In this document: positions 54,478 through 63,027 of the stretch, one piece after another
Position numbering within the stretch: position 1 is the first letter of the stretch
How the letters are laid out: every line of letters starts with the position of its first letter
Origin: an uncultured Sediminibacterium sp.
Lineage (GTDB): Bacteria; Bacteroidota; Bacteroidia; Chitinophagales; Chitinophagaceae
DNA: 64,000 bases
Assembly: GCF_946481145.1 (NCBI RefSeq)
Contig: NZ_CAMLMJ010000020.1
Location: 16,924-80,923, forward strand
Reading direction: 5' to 3'
Position numbers and translations under genes: made by a program
Notes under the pieces: model-generated
The model's input: the letters and a program-made list of their open reading frames with translations, nothing else
Told to the model about the DNA's origin: nothing
Databases searched by the model: none

Positions 54478-57090
54478 ATGACCAGCGCAGAGATAAGAAA
54501 GCAGTTTTTGGATTTTTTTGCATCCAAAAATCACCAGATTGTACCATCAGCTCCTATCGTTGTAAAAAACGACCCTACACTCCTGTTTACCAATGCAGGA
54601 ATGAACCAGTTTAAAGACTATTTTCTAGGAAATAAAAAGCCAGCCTATCCCCGAATTGCAGATACCCAAAAATGTTTACGCGTAAGCGGAAAACACAATG
54701 ACCTGGAAGAAGTGGGTGTTGATACCTATCATCATACCATGTTTGAAATGCTTGGCAACTGGAGCTTTGGTGATTATTTCAAGCCTGAAGCTATTGCCTG
54801 GAGCTGGGAATTACTTACAGAAGTGTACAAGCTAGACAAAGACCGCCTTTATGTAACTGTCTTTGAAGGCGATCCTTCAGAAGGCTTACCTCCCTCTTCC
54901 ATCGCTCTGGAAGAATGGAAGAAATTAGTACCTGAAGAACACATCGTTTACGGTAACAAAAAAGATAATTTCTGGGAAATGGGCGAAACAGGTCCTTGCG
55001 GGCCCTGTTCAGAAATTCACGTAGACTGCAGACCAGATAGTGAAAGGGCAAAAATTCCTGGAAGGGATTTGGTTAATAAAGATCATCCCCAGGTAATTGA
55101 AATCTGGAACAATGTATTCATTCAATATAACCGCCTTAAAGATGGTAGTCTCGAACCACTGCCAGCAAAACACGTAGACACAGGTATGGGCTTTGAAAGA
55201 CTGGTACGCGTTATCCAGGGAAAACAAAGCAATTATGATACAGATGTATTTACCGGCACAATTGCAGCGGTTGAAAAAATAACCGGTAAAAAATACGATT
55301 ACAGCGACAGCAAAGAAGCCATCGCATTCCGGGTGCTGTCAGATCATATCAGGGCCATCGCTTTTACCATTGCAGATGGTCAGCTTCCATCAAATACCGG
55401 GGCAGGTTATGTGATCAGACGAATTCTTAGAAGAGCAGTGCGTTATTATTATTCCTATCTCGACTATAAGCAACCTTTATTGTTTCAATTAATCCCGGTT
55501 ATCGCAGCACAATTTGCCAATGTATTTCCGGAGTTAAAACAACAGATCGATTTTGTAAGTAAGGTAGTAAAAGAAGAAGAAGATGCATTTTTAAGAACAC
55601 TTGATAAGGGATTAAAAAGGATTGATGATATTATTGCTGCTTCAAAAGAAAAAATACAAGGTAAAGCCGCATTTGAATTATTCGATACCTACGGTTTCCC
55701 TATTGACCTTACAAGACTGATTGCCAGTGAGAACAACTTACAGGTTGATGAGGCAGGATTCGAAACAGAAATGCAACAGCAAAAAAGCAGAAGCCGTGCT
55801 GCTACTGCGGTAGATACGGAAGACTGGGTTGTGGTTCATGATACAAATGAAAATCATTTTGCAGGATACACCAGCAATGAAACTTCAACCAAGGTTAACA
55901 AGTATAGAAAAGTAAAAGCAAAAGGAAAAGAAGCCTATCAACTGGTATTGGAAAACACCCCTTTTTATGCAGAAAGTGGTGGACAGGTAGGTGATGCAGG
56001 AACTTTAAACTTTGATGGTGAAGTAATTGAAGTGTATGATACCAAAAAAGAAAACAACCTGATCATCCATTTCTGTGACACTATTCCTTCCAAAATAGAT
56101 GCCGACGTTGTAGCAACGATAGATACAAAGAAAAGACAATCAACAGCTATACACCATAGTGCCACGCATTTATTACATGCTGCTCTCAGACAGGTACTGG
56201 GCACGCATGTTGCACAAAAAGGAAGTTTGGTAAATGAATCGCAACTAAGGTTCGATTTCTCTCATTTTGCGAAAGTTAGCACGGAAGAAATGACGGCTAT
56301 CGAACAAATGGTGAACCAGAAAATTCGTGAAAACATCCCTGTTGTTATTAAGGAAATGAGCAAGGATGAAGCTGTTTCAATGGGCGCCATGGCTTTGTTT
56401 GGAGAGAAATACGGCGATACCGTTCGGGTAGTAATCATAGACCCAAATTATTCAATAGAACTTTGCGGCGGTACGCATGTAGGTGCTACGGGTGAATTAG
56501 GGATATTTAAAATAAAAGCAGAATCTGCTGTTGCTGCCGGCGTAAGAAGAATTGAAGCCATCAGTGGCTTAGCGGCTGAAGAATTTGTGCAGGATCAATT
56601 ATCACAATTATCAGCAATAAAGGAGGCTTTAAAGAATCCGAAAGAATTATTAAAAGCCGTCGAAAACCTGCATGCAGACAATAATGAATTAAAAAAGAAA
56701 ATCGAGAGTCTTGAAACCAAACAGCTTGCCGTTATTAAACAGGAGCTTTTGCAACAGATGGTGATCATCAATGGTATCCAGTTCATCGGTGCAATTGTTG
56801 AATTAAGCAATGTGGATGGTTTGAAAAAACTTTGTTTCGATTTAAAAGATGCGCTTTCAAACTATGTAATAACACTTGCCGCTAATATTGAAGGCAAAGC
56901 AAGTGTGGCGATCGCTGTAGCAGACGAGTTGGTAAACAATAAAGGATTGGAAGCACCTAAGCTTATCAATGATCACGTGAAAAGCCTGATCAAAGGTGGA
57001 GGGGGCGGACAAAAAACATTGGCTACCGCTGGCGGACAAGATGCAAGTAATCTTCCGCAGGTAATAGAGAAAATTAAATCGATTCTATAA
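54478..57090 (+). CDS. alaS: Alanyl-tRNA synthetase
   Basis: 870 residues. Class II aminoacylation core: TSAEIRKQFLDFFASKNH, motif 1 region LLFTNAGMNQFKDYFLG, motif 2 TFEMLGNWSFGDYFK (as MFEMLGNWSFGDYF), motif 3 in GAGYVIRRILRRAVRY; editing domain with HHSATHLLHAALRQVLG and CGGTHVGATGELG (zinc-binding HxxxH and CxxxH); C-terminal DHHA1 domain ending GGGGGQKTLATAGGQ. Editing residues are complete. Followed by a strong intrinsic terminator. Confidence 0.97.
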   Translation: MTSAEIRKQFLDFFASKNHQIVPSAPIVVKNDPTLLFTNAGMNQFKDYFLGNKKPAYPRIADTQKCLRVSGKHNDLEEVGVDTYHHTMFEMLGNWSFGDYFKPEAIAWSWELLTEVYKLDKDRLYVTVFEGDPSEGLPPSSIALEEWKKLVPEEHIVYGNKKDNFWEMGETGPCGPCSEIHVDCRPDSERAKIPGRDLVNKDHPQVIEIWNNVFIQYNRLKDGSLEPLPAKHVDTGMGFERLVRVIQGKQSNYDTDVFTGTIAAVEKITGKKYDYSDSKEAIAFRVLSDHIRAIAFTIADGQLPSNTGAGYVIRRILRRAVRYYYSYLDYKQPLLFQLIPVIAAQFANVFPELKQQIDFVSKVVKEEEDAFLRTLDKGLKRIDDIIAASKEKIQGKAAFELFDTYGFPIDLTRLIASENNLQVDEAGFETEMQQQKSRSRAATAVDTEDWVVVHDTNENHFAGYTSNETSTKVNKYRKVKAKGKEAYQLVLENTPFYAESGGQVGDAGTLNFDGEVIEVYDTKKENNLIIHFCDTIPSKIDADVVATIDTKKRQSTAIHHSATHLLHAALRQVLGTHVAQKGSLVNESQLRFDFSHFAKVSTEEMTAIEQMVNQKIRENIPVVIKEMSKDEAVSMGAMALFGEKYGDTVRVVIIDPNYSIELCGGTHVGATGELGIFKIKAESAVAAGVRRIEAISGLAAEEFVQDQLSQLSAIKEALKNPKELLKAVENLHADNNELKKKIESLETKQLAVIKQELLQQMVIINGIQFIGAIVELSNVDGLKKLCFDLKDALSNYVITLAANIEGKASVAIAVADELVNNKGLEAPKLINDHVKSLIKGGGGGQKTLATAGGQDASNLPQVIEKIKSIL

Positions 57091-57105
57091 TTTATTAACC
57101 ACTTT

Positions 57106-57140
57106 ATGCCATCTCGTGTAAAGCGGGATGGCATTTTTAT
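57106..57140 (+). terminator. Intrinsic terminator of alaS
   Basis: ATGCCATCTCG (57106-57116) pairs with CGGGATGGCAT (57124-57134; one G-T pair) around a 7-base loop, then TTTTTATT. It sits 15 bases after the alaS stop and just before the GNAT start codon. Confidence 0.85.
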
Positions 57141-57144
57141 TAGC

Positions 57145-57663
57145 ATGAGTCAGTATATTTTTAGCAGCGATCGTTTATTGTTTCGTCAGTTTACCATTGA
57201 TGATGCCTTACTGATTCATGAGCTGAACAGCAATGAACTTGTACTGAAATATGTACATGAATTACCAAGTACACCCGAAAGAGCAATCCTCAGGTTAACA
57301 GAGAGCATCATACCACATTATCAATTATATGGTTATGGTCGTTGGGCAGTACACATCAAAGAGAACAACGATTTTATCGGATGGTGTGGTTTAAAATTCA
57401 GACCCGAACGAGAAGAAACTGATCTGGGATACCGTTACTCCCCATCTTCCTGGGGTAAAGGCTATGGCACTGAAGCCGCAAATGCCTGTTTGGAATACGG
57501 TTTTAAAACACTCCAACTAAATCGCATCACCGCTGCCGCACATATAGAAAACCTCCCCTCCCTCCGCATCCTCGAAAAAATAGGTATGCAGTACCTGAAA
57601 GATGATATAATTGACCACTGTCCGGTGAAATGTTTTGGGAAGTCCATGGTCCATAGACCATAG
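57145..57663 (+). CDS. GNAT family N-acetyltransferase (RimJ/RimL-like)
   Basis: 172 residues from the ATG at 57145. The frame is open from 57106, but those codons are the alaS terminator, so the later start is right. The fold begins RLLFRQFTIDDALLIHELN, with the acetyl-CoA site in YRYSPSSWGKGYGTEAANACLEYGF (RYSPSSWGKGYGTEA) and RITAAAHIENLPSLRILEKIGM. These are Acetyltransf_3 features, so a protein N-alpha-acetyltransferase or antibiotic/amine acetyltransferase is possible. The last codons (SMVHRP and the stop) are encoded inside the palindrome at 57642, so the C-terminus has been rewritten by it. Confidence 0.87.
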   Translation: MSQYIFSSDRLLFRQFTIDDALLIHELNSNELVLKYVHELPSTPERAILRLTESIIPHYQLYGYGRWAVHIKENNDFIGWCGLKFRPEREETDLGYRYSPSSWGKGYGTEAANACLEYGFKTLQLNRITAAAHIENLPSLRILEKIGMQYLKDDIIDHCPVKCFGKSMVHRP

Positions 57664-57717
57664 ACCATAGTTTAGGGCTAATTATTTCCAATGGTCCATG
57701 GACTATGGACCATGGAC
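57642..57717. repeat. GGTCCATGG/GGTCTATGG-word palindrome overlapping the GNAT 3' end
   Basis: Left arm 57642-57670 (words GTCCATGGTCCATAG, ACCATAG) and right arm 57691-57717 pair at about 24 of 27 positions. The GNAT stop (57661-57663) is inside the left arm. Loop TTTAGGGCTAATTATTTCCA. Confidence 0.8.
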
Positions 57718-57807
57718 CCCCTCTTTTTAACATTTCCGAAACCTTTCGTAATTAATTTTTTTCTGACATTTGACTACTAAACATTTCGTACTCTAAAATT
57801 ATTTCCT

Positions 57808-58755
57808 ATGTATAGAAAATGGATGGCAGCATTGGTGCTGTTCACTGGTATGACAGCAACTGCACAAACAACTGAAAAAGAAAAAGCAGATAAGGAACCC
57901 AAGGAGAAAATCAGTAAGAAATTATCCATTGTTGTAGATGGCGATAAAGTAACCATTAACGGAAAGGATATCAAAGAGATGAGTCCTGAAGAAATGGAAA
58001 AACTGGGCGATATGGACATGTTGAAATTGAGTCCGGGTTTACGTATGATGATCCCAGGCCGTGGTGGTGCTAATTTCTTTAAGTTGGATGAACTACGTAA
58101 AGGTGGTAAAGAAAGGGCCCTATTAGGTGTAATGAGTGAGAAACATGAAAAGGGTGCTAAAATAACTTCGGTTACGAGTGAAAGCGGAGCATCTAAAGCA
58201 GGTCTTCAAAAAGATGATATCATTACTAAAGTAAATGATGTAACCATTACCGGAAGTGAAGACTTATATGAAACCATTGGTAAATACAAGCCGGAAGATA
58301 AAGTTACCATCCATTACCTGCGCGATGGCAAGGAGAATACAACCACTGCCACTTTAGGTAAAACCATGGAAATGGGTTTTGACTTTGATTTTGGTGACAG
58401 CTTCAATCGAAATTTTAATTTCGATAATATGCCTAAACTTAGAAATGGAATGCCATTCAGTTTCAATTATTCCAGTAAACCTAAATTAGGCATATCAATA
58501 GAAGATACAGAAAATAATAAAGGTGTAAAAGTTACTGAAGTTGATGATGATACCCCTGCAGATAAAGCCGGTATAAAAACAGACGATATTATCACTTCCA
58601 TTAATGGTAAAGCGGTAAACGCAGTTGACGAAATTAAAGAAGCACTCAAAGACCTGAAAGAAGGTGATGTTGTAAAAGCAGGTATCACCCGGGCAGGTAA
58701 ATCGCAGGTTATTGAAATTAAACTTCCTAAAAAATTAAAAACTGCCGACCTGTAA
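57808..58755 (+). CDS. Secreted protein with two PDZ domains
   Basis: 315 residues with a signal peptide (KWMAALVLFTGMTATAQ). After a lysine/glutamate-rich stretch (KEKADKEPKEKISKK), two PDZ domains follow: PDZ1 at about 105-190 (LLGVMSEKHEKGAKIT, GLQKDDIITKVNDVTI) and PDZ2 at about 225-310 (KLGISIEDTENNKGVK, AGIKTDDIITSINGKAV). Both carry carboxylate-binding loops (LLGV, LGIS) and the D-D-I-I-T helix. There is no protease or other catalytic domain, so it may be a periplasmic adaptor like the PDZ parts of DegP without the enzyme. Confidence 0.87.
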   Translation: MYRKWMAALVLFTGMTATAQTTEKEKADKEPKEKISKKLSIVVDGDKVTINGKDIKEMSPEEMEKLGDMDMLKLSPGLRMMIPGRGGANFFKLDELRKGGKERALLGVMSEKHEKGAKITSVTSESGASKAGLQKDDIITKVNDVTITGSEDLYETIGKYKPEDKVTIHYLRDGKENTTTATLGKTMEMGFDFDFGDSFNRNFNFDNMPKLRNGMPFSFNYSSKPKLGISIEDTENNKGVKVTEVDDDTPADKAGIKTDDIITSINGKAVNAVDEIKEALKDLKEGDVVKAGITRAGKSQVIEIKLPKKLKTADL

Positions 58756-58792
58756 TCAGGTCCACCCATCTTTCTCATCCTCATGTGTATAT

Positions 58793-58836
58793 AAGCCGCG
58801 TCACCCTGATAAAGTAAGGGCTGGCGCGGTTTTTTA
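58793..58836 (+). terminator. Intrinsic terminator of the PDZ gene
   Basis: CCGCG and CCCT pair with CGCGG and AGGG through an interrupted stem (GCCGCG at 58795 to GCGCGGT at 58830), followed by TTTTTT and TTTG. Confidence 0.75.
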
Positions 58837-58873
58837 TTTGTATTTTAGTACTCAAAAGGTTGAACGAGCCCCA

Positions 58874-58912
58874 ATGGTCTATGGTCTATGGACTATGGAC
58901 CATAGACCATAG
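58874..58912. repeat. GGTCTATGG-word palindrome before the DUF1028 gene
   Basis: 17+17 palindrome (58879-58912) with one mismatch and one G-T pair, made of CTATGGTCTATGG and its complement. It lies 31 bases before the DUF1028 ATG; the frame of that gene is open across it, but those codons belong to the repeat, not to the protein. Confidence 0.75.
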
Positions 58913-58943
58913 GATTGTAAATCCTAGCAGCAAAAATCTTACT

Positions 58944-59927
58944 ATGCGATATTTATTGTATTTCCTTTTATCTGCAACCATTGTAACGGAAGCAACTGCA
59001 CAGGTTTATAAATCAAACCAACCACTGGTACACACTTTTTCCATTGTGGCAAGAGATGCCAATACGGGAGAAATGGCGGTAGGTGTGCAGAGTCATTGGT
59101 TTAGTGTAGGTACATCCGTACCATGGGCAGAAGCTGGTGTTGGCGCTGTTGCAACACAATCATTTGTTGATAAATCATATGGCCCAAAAGCGCTTGCATT
59201 ATTAAAACAAGGGCTCTCATCTCAGGAAGTACTTGATCAGTTAACCAATGCAGACCCAGGAAAGGATGTGCGACAGGTAGCAATAATAGATACTAAAGGA
59301 AATGTGGCAACCCATACCGGCAAAAACTGTATACAGGTTGCCAGTCATATAAAGGGTATCAATTATAGCGTACAAAGCAATATGATGCTGGGCGATAAAG
59401 TAGATGAATACATGTCGGAAGCGTTTGAGAAAAGCACTGGAAAACCACTGGCAGAAAGGGTATTACTGGCATTGGAAGCAGCCCAAAAAGCGGGTGGTGA
59501 TATACGAGGTATGCAGGCAGCCGCTATCATTGTAGTGCCTGGTAAGCCAACAGAAAGCTGGAACAATAAAACGGTTGACCTTCGAGTAGATGATGCGAAA
59601 GAACCATTAAAAGAACTACGCAGGCTATACCTCGTACACCTCGCCTACCAACACATGAACGAAGGAGATTTGGCCGTTGAAAAAAATGACATGACAAAAG
59701 CCATGTCAGAATACAATGCCGCAATGCAATTATTTCCTGAAAACCTCGAAATGCAGTTTTGGACCGCAATAACCCTTGCAAATAATAAGGAAGTAGATAA
59801 GGCACTGCCTATGTTAAAAAAGATATATGGGAAAGATAAAAACTGGAAAGAACTAACCCGCAGGCTGCCTGCGGTTAAACTTCTTACAGTGTCTGAAACT
59901 GATTTAAATCGCATACTTTCCTTATAA
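58944..59927 (+). CDS. DUF1028 family protein with signal peptide
   Basis: 327 residues from the ATG at 58944 (signal peptide RYLLYFLLSATIVTEATAQ). The DUF1028 domain (about 25-220) shows the HTFSIVARDANTGEMAVGVQSH start, GVGAVATQSFVD, TGKNC, and SVQSNMMLG. Members resemble Ntn hydrolases (a cleaved Thr/Ser, here likely masked by the signal peptide), with unknown substrate. The C-terminal part (about 240-327) contains a TPR-like stretch (NEGDLAVEKNDMTKAMSEYNAAMQLFPENLEM, partly quoted as MTKAMSEYNAAMQLFPENLE). It stands alone. Confidence 0.85.
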   Translation: MRYLLYFLLSATIVTEATAQVYKSNQPLVHTFSIVARDANTGEMAVGVQSHWFSVGTSVPWAEAGVGAVATQSFVDKSYGPKALALLKQGLSSQEVLDQLTNADPGKDVRQVAIIDTKGNVATHTGKNCIQVASHIKGINYSVQSNMMLGDKVDEYMSEAFEKSTGKPLAERVLLALEAAQKAGGDIRGMQAAAIIVVPGKPTESWNNKTVDLRVDDAKEPLKELRRLYLVHLAYQHMNEGDLAVEKNDMTKAMSEYNAAMQLFPENLEMQFWTAITLANNKEVDKALPMLKKIYGKDKNWKELTRRLPAVKLLTVSETDLNRILSL

Positions 59928-59976
59928 TTCTCTCATAAAATAACCCGATTCACCCAAAAGGGTAAAGAAGGTATTG

Positions 59977-59984
59977 TACTTTTG
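59977..59984 (+). promoter_or_regulatory. gatB -7 element TACTTTTG
   Basis: Exact TAnnTTTG match ending 6 bases before the ATG at 59991. With the usual spacing, transcription would begin at or just before the start codon, so the gatB message may be leaderless. Confidence 0.5.
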
Positions 59985-59990
59985 TTGCCC

Positions 59991-61436
59991 ATGTTATCAG
60001 AAGAAAAATATGAAGCTGTTATAGGTTTAGAAGTACATGCTCAGTTGGCAACCGAAAGCAAATTATTTTGTGGTGACAGCATAGCATTTGGTGCGGCCCC
60101 CAATACACATGTTAGTCCAATTACCCTGGGCCACCCCGGAACACTTCCAAAAACAAACAAAAAAGCAGTTGAGTTTGCTATAAAGATGGGTTTGGCTTGC
60201 GGATGCGAAATTGAGAAAGACAATTATTTCGCACGTAAAAATTATTTCTATCCTGACCTTCCAAAAGGTTACCAGATATCACAACATACAACACCCATAT
60301 GCAAAGGAGGTTATGTAAGCATTACAACCAGTAATGGAACGAAAGAAGTAAAACTAAATCGCATTCACCTGGAAGAAGATGCTGGCAAAAGTATCCATGA
60401 CCTGGAAGAAGATTATACCTGTATCGACCTGAACCGCGCCGGCACACCACTAATTGAAATTGTTACAGAGCCGGATATGCATAGCGCTGAAGAAGCCTGG
60501 CATTATGTTACAGAAATAAGAAAGCTTGTACAATGGCTGGGTATTTGCGATGGTAATATGGAGGAAGGTAGTCTGCGCTGCGATGCCAATATTTCTGTGA
60601 GATTAAAGGGAGAAGAAAAATTAGGTACCAAAGTAGAAGTAAAGAACCTGAACTCAATCCGCAATGTAAAAAAAGCCATTGAGTTTGAGATTGATAGAAT
60701 CATCAACTTACTAGAAGAGGGCAAGCTAATTCAACAACAGACCAGGAGCTTTGATGCATCCAACGATACCACTTTTGCGATTCGTGATAAAGAAGAGGCC
60801 AACGATTACCGTTATTTTCCGGATCCGGATCTTGCACCATTCCGATTAACTGAAAATTATATCCAGGGTATCAAAGCATCATTACCCGCTTTACCTGCCG
60901 TATTGATCAAAACATATACTGAAAACTTTGGTCTAAGTGAATACGATGCATCACAATTATGTGATACAAAAGCAACCGCTGCCTATTTTGAATCTGTTAT
61001 CGCATTCACGAAAAATTACAAAGCAATTGCCAACTGGATAACTGGCCCCATTCGCCAATACCTGAATGAGCAGCAAACCGGAATCGATCAATTGCCTTTA
61101 TCAGCAAAAACGCTTGCTGCTTTAATTGATTTGGTACAAAATGGTAAGGTTAGCTTTTCTATTGCGTCTTCTAAGCTGTTACCGTTATTAATGCAACAAG
61201 AAACCGACCCGGAAACACTGGCTGCCTCTTTGAACCTAATTCAGGTAAGCGATGCGGGAGCATTGGAAACATGGGTGAATGAAGCCATTGCCGCAATGCC
61301 GGAGAAGGTGTTGGAGTATAAAAAAGGGAAAAAAGGACTGATCGGATTATTTGTAGGAGAAGTAAAAAAGCGCAGTCAAGGTAAAGCCGACCCCAAACAG
61401 GTAACTACATTATTAGAACAAAAACTCAATCAATAA
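59991..61436 (+). CDS. gatB: Aspartyl/glutamyl-tRNA amidotransferase subunit B
   Basis: 481 residues from the ATG at 59991 (a TTG at 59982 lies in the promoter). GatB catalytic core with EAVIGLEVHAQLATESKLFC, HPGTLPKTNKKAVEFAIKMG, RKNYFYPDLPKGYQISQ (YPDLPKGYQI signature), KVEVKNLNS, DYRYFPDPDLAPF; C-terminal YqeY-type helical domain ending KGLIGLFVGEVKKRSQGKADPKQV. It amidates misacylated Asp- or Glu-tRNA with GatA and GatC, not encoded nearby. Full length. Confidence 0.94.
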   Translation: MLSEEKYEAVIGLEVHAQLATESKLFCGDSIAFGAAPNTHVSPITLGHPGTLPKTNKKAVEFAIKMGLACGCEIEKDNYFARKNYFYPDLPKGYQISQHTTPICKGGYVSITTSNGTKEVKLNRIHLEEDAGKSIHDLEEDYTCIDLNRAGTPLIEIVTEPDMHSAEEAWHYVTEIRKLVQWLGICDGNMEEGSLRCDANISVRLKGEEKLGTKVEVKNLNSIRNVKKAIEFEIDRIINLLEEGKLIQQQTRSFDASNDTTFAIRDKEEANDYRYFPDPDLAPFRLTENYIQGIKASLPALPAVLIKTYTENFGLSEYDASQLCDTKATAAYFESVIAFTKNYKAIANWITGPIRQYLNEQQTGIDQLPLSAKTLAALIDLVQNGKVSFSIASSKLLPLLMQQETDPETLAASLNLIQVSDAGALETWVNEAIAAMPEKVLEYKKGKKGLIGLFVGEVKKRSQGKADPKQVTTLLEQKLNQ

Positions 61437-61450
61437 ATCAGTAATCAGGT

Positions 61451-62578
61451 ATGAAGAAAATGCTATACATCGCGGCGATTGTCGCACTGGTAAGCAGTTG
61501 CCAGGAAAAAAAATATGGTGCATTCACCGTAAGTGGTAAAATCAGCAATGCTCCATCGAAAAGAATATTTCTACAGGAACTCCCTTTTGGTGGCGATCAA
61601 CCAGTGGTACTCGATTCGGGTACTTTGAAAGACAATGGAAATTTTGAACTGAGAGCAGTAGGAAAAGAAGAGGCCCTTTATCGCCTGGTAATTGAAAATG
61701 GTCCTGATGTATTATTGGTGAACGATGGCAAGAGCATCAAGGTAAATATGGATGTAAACAATTACCGTGCTTATAAAGTAGAAGGATCCGATGCAAGTGA
61801 AAGCCTTCACACCCTGTTTGAAAAATTCAGTGTGAAAGATTCTATTTTATACCATACACTTGGAATGTTAGATACTTTGCAAAGAAGCGGCAACGATAGC
61901 TTACTTACTTTAGAAAAAGCCAGACGTGATGTTCAGATCAAAGACATGAATAAACTCATTTCAGATTATATCAATGGATCTGAAAGTCCGGCTGCGAGAT
62001 ATTATGCACTTGGCATGGGTTCACGTACCATGTCGCCAGAGGAATTAAAGGCACTAGCTGATGCTTCTGCTGAAAAATTTAAAGACCATACTGGTTTGGC
62101 TAAAATAAAAGCCCTCCTCAGTGCTTATGGTAAAAATCAACAACCTGCTACCGATCCATTTATTAATCAGCCGGCACCTGAAATAACTTTACCTGATACC
62201 GACGGAAAGACATTCAGCCTGAGTAGTTTAAAAGGCAAATATGTATTGGTTGATTTTTGGGCAAGTTGGTGCATGCCTTGCAGAAAAGAAAACCCGAATG
62301 TTGTAGCAGCATATAATAAGTTTAAAGACAAGAACTTCACTGTTCTGGGTGTATCGCTTGACCAGGATAAACAATCATGGTTAGATGCTATTGCAAAGGA
62401 TAAACTTACCTGGAAACATATCAGTGACCTTAAATATTGGGAAAGCAGTGTGGTACCTTTATACAAAATAGAAGGCATCCCTTTTAATGTGCTGGTAGAT
62501 CCTGATGGAAAAATCATCGCTACTGACCTTAGAGGTGAAGATCTTCAGAAAAAACTAATGGAAGTACTCCCACAGTAA
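61451..62578 (+). CDS. Thioredoxin-like lipoprotein (DUF4369 plus TlpA/redoxin domain)
   Basis: 375 residues, a lipoprotein by signal peptide ending VSSC (C17). DUF4369-type beta domain (about 22-120, with FTVSGKISNAPSKRIFLQEL), a helical linker, and a TlpA-type thioredoxin domain (about 235-375) with ITLPDTDGKTFSLSSLKGK and the active-site WCxxC in DFWASWCMPCRKENP (Cys near 275 and 278). A disulphide reductase of the periplasm or outer membrane is expected. It follows gatB by 14 bases and ends at a perfect 20-bp terminator stem. Confidence 0.9.
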   Translation: MKKMLYIAAIVALVSSCQEKKYGAFTVSGKISNAPSKRIFLQELPFGGDQPVVLDSGTLKDNGNFELRAVGKEEALYRLVIENGPDVLLVNDGKSIKVNMDVNNYRAYKVEGSDASESLHTLFEKFSVKDSILYHTLGMLDTLQRSGNDSLLTLEKARRDVQIKDMNKLISDYINGSESPAARYYALGMGSRTMSPEELKALADASAEKFKDHTGLAKIKALLSAYGKNQQPATDPFINQPAPEITLPDTDGKTFSLSSLKGKYVLVDFWASWCMPCRKENPNVVAAYNKFKDKNFTVLGVSLDQDKQSWLDAIAKDKLTWKHISDLKYWESSVVPLYKIEGIPFNVLVDPDGKIIATDLRGEDLQKKLMEVLPQ

Positions 62579-62590
62579 AATGAATGAGCT

Positions 62591-62637
62591 TATTAAAAAC
62601 AAATGACCGGCAATGTTCCGGTCATTTGTTTTTAATA
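62591..62637. terminator. Perfect 20-bp terminator stem after the TlpA-like gene
   Basis: 62591-62610 and 62618-62637 are exact reverse complements (TATTAAAAACAAATGACCGG and its mate) with a 7-base loop; the 3' arm ends in T-rich TTTGTTTTTAATA. It starts 12 bases after the stop. Confidence 0.9.
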
Positions 62638-62767
62638 TAGTAGCATGCTTAAACATATTTAACTGGTTATACGGCACACTATATACAAAGTACCTTGTAT
62701 CTCTAAACTGACAGACTCCAGTTGCTGTCAAGAGAAATTTAGCCACGAGTTGATAGTCACACGTAAG

Positions 62768-62841
62768 ATGGAACACAGATCTTCATGATTTTCAGGATTT
62801 ATCATGATAGACCCTGAAAATCATGAAGATCTGTGTTCCAT
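62768..62841. repeat. TCATGATTTTCAGGAT-word hairpin, copy 2
   Basis: A perfect 29-bp inverted repeat (62768-62796 with 62813-62841; starts ATGGAACACAGATCTTCATG) with a 16-base loop including ATCATGAT. Homologous to 53255-53320. It lies in the 503-base gap between the TlpA-like gene and susD. Confidence 0.85.
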
Positions 62842-62918
62842 TTATTATTGCCAGCGCATTATTAGCACTCAAATATTTCTTTAACCATCTGCTTTTAGAT
62901 TATCAGATTCTCAGGCCA

Positions 62919-62980
62919 CCTCATTTATTCCATTAAAAACCGAAAGCCTAAAACAAGCACCAATCAAGGCTAGCAGCTAG
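62919..62980 (+). repeat. Conserved interspersed module, copy D
   Basis: Core 62946-62965 is identical to copy B (minus strand, 10726-10745). The flanks TCATTTATTC and AAGGCTAGCAGCTAG are also shared. It is 76 bases after the hairpin of copy 2 and 47 bases from the susD terminator. Confidence 0.8.
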
Positions 62981-63027
62981 GGGATAGTAGCTCACAGCTC
63001 AATACTTACCATACCCTGTAAATAAAA

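Noticed and set aside
57106..57144. N-terminal extension of the GNAT protein
   Set aside because: The bases form the alaS terminator stem and T run; the ATG at 57145 starts the conserved fold.
58860..58943. N-terminal extension of the DUF1028 protein
   Set aside because: These codons are the GGTCTATGG palindrome; the ATG at 58944 gives a normal signal peptide.
62555..62776. Minus-strand ORF of 73 codons in the gap after the TlpA-like gene
   Set aside because: It overlaps the perfect terminator stem and the end of the TlpA-like gene, and its composition is not protein-like. No family pattern.
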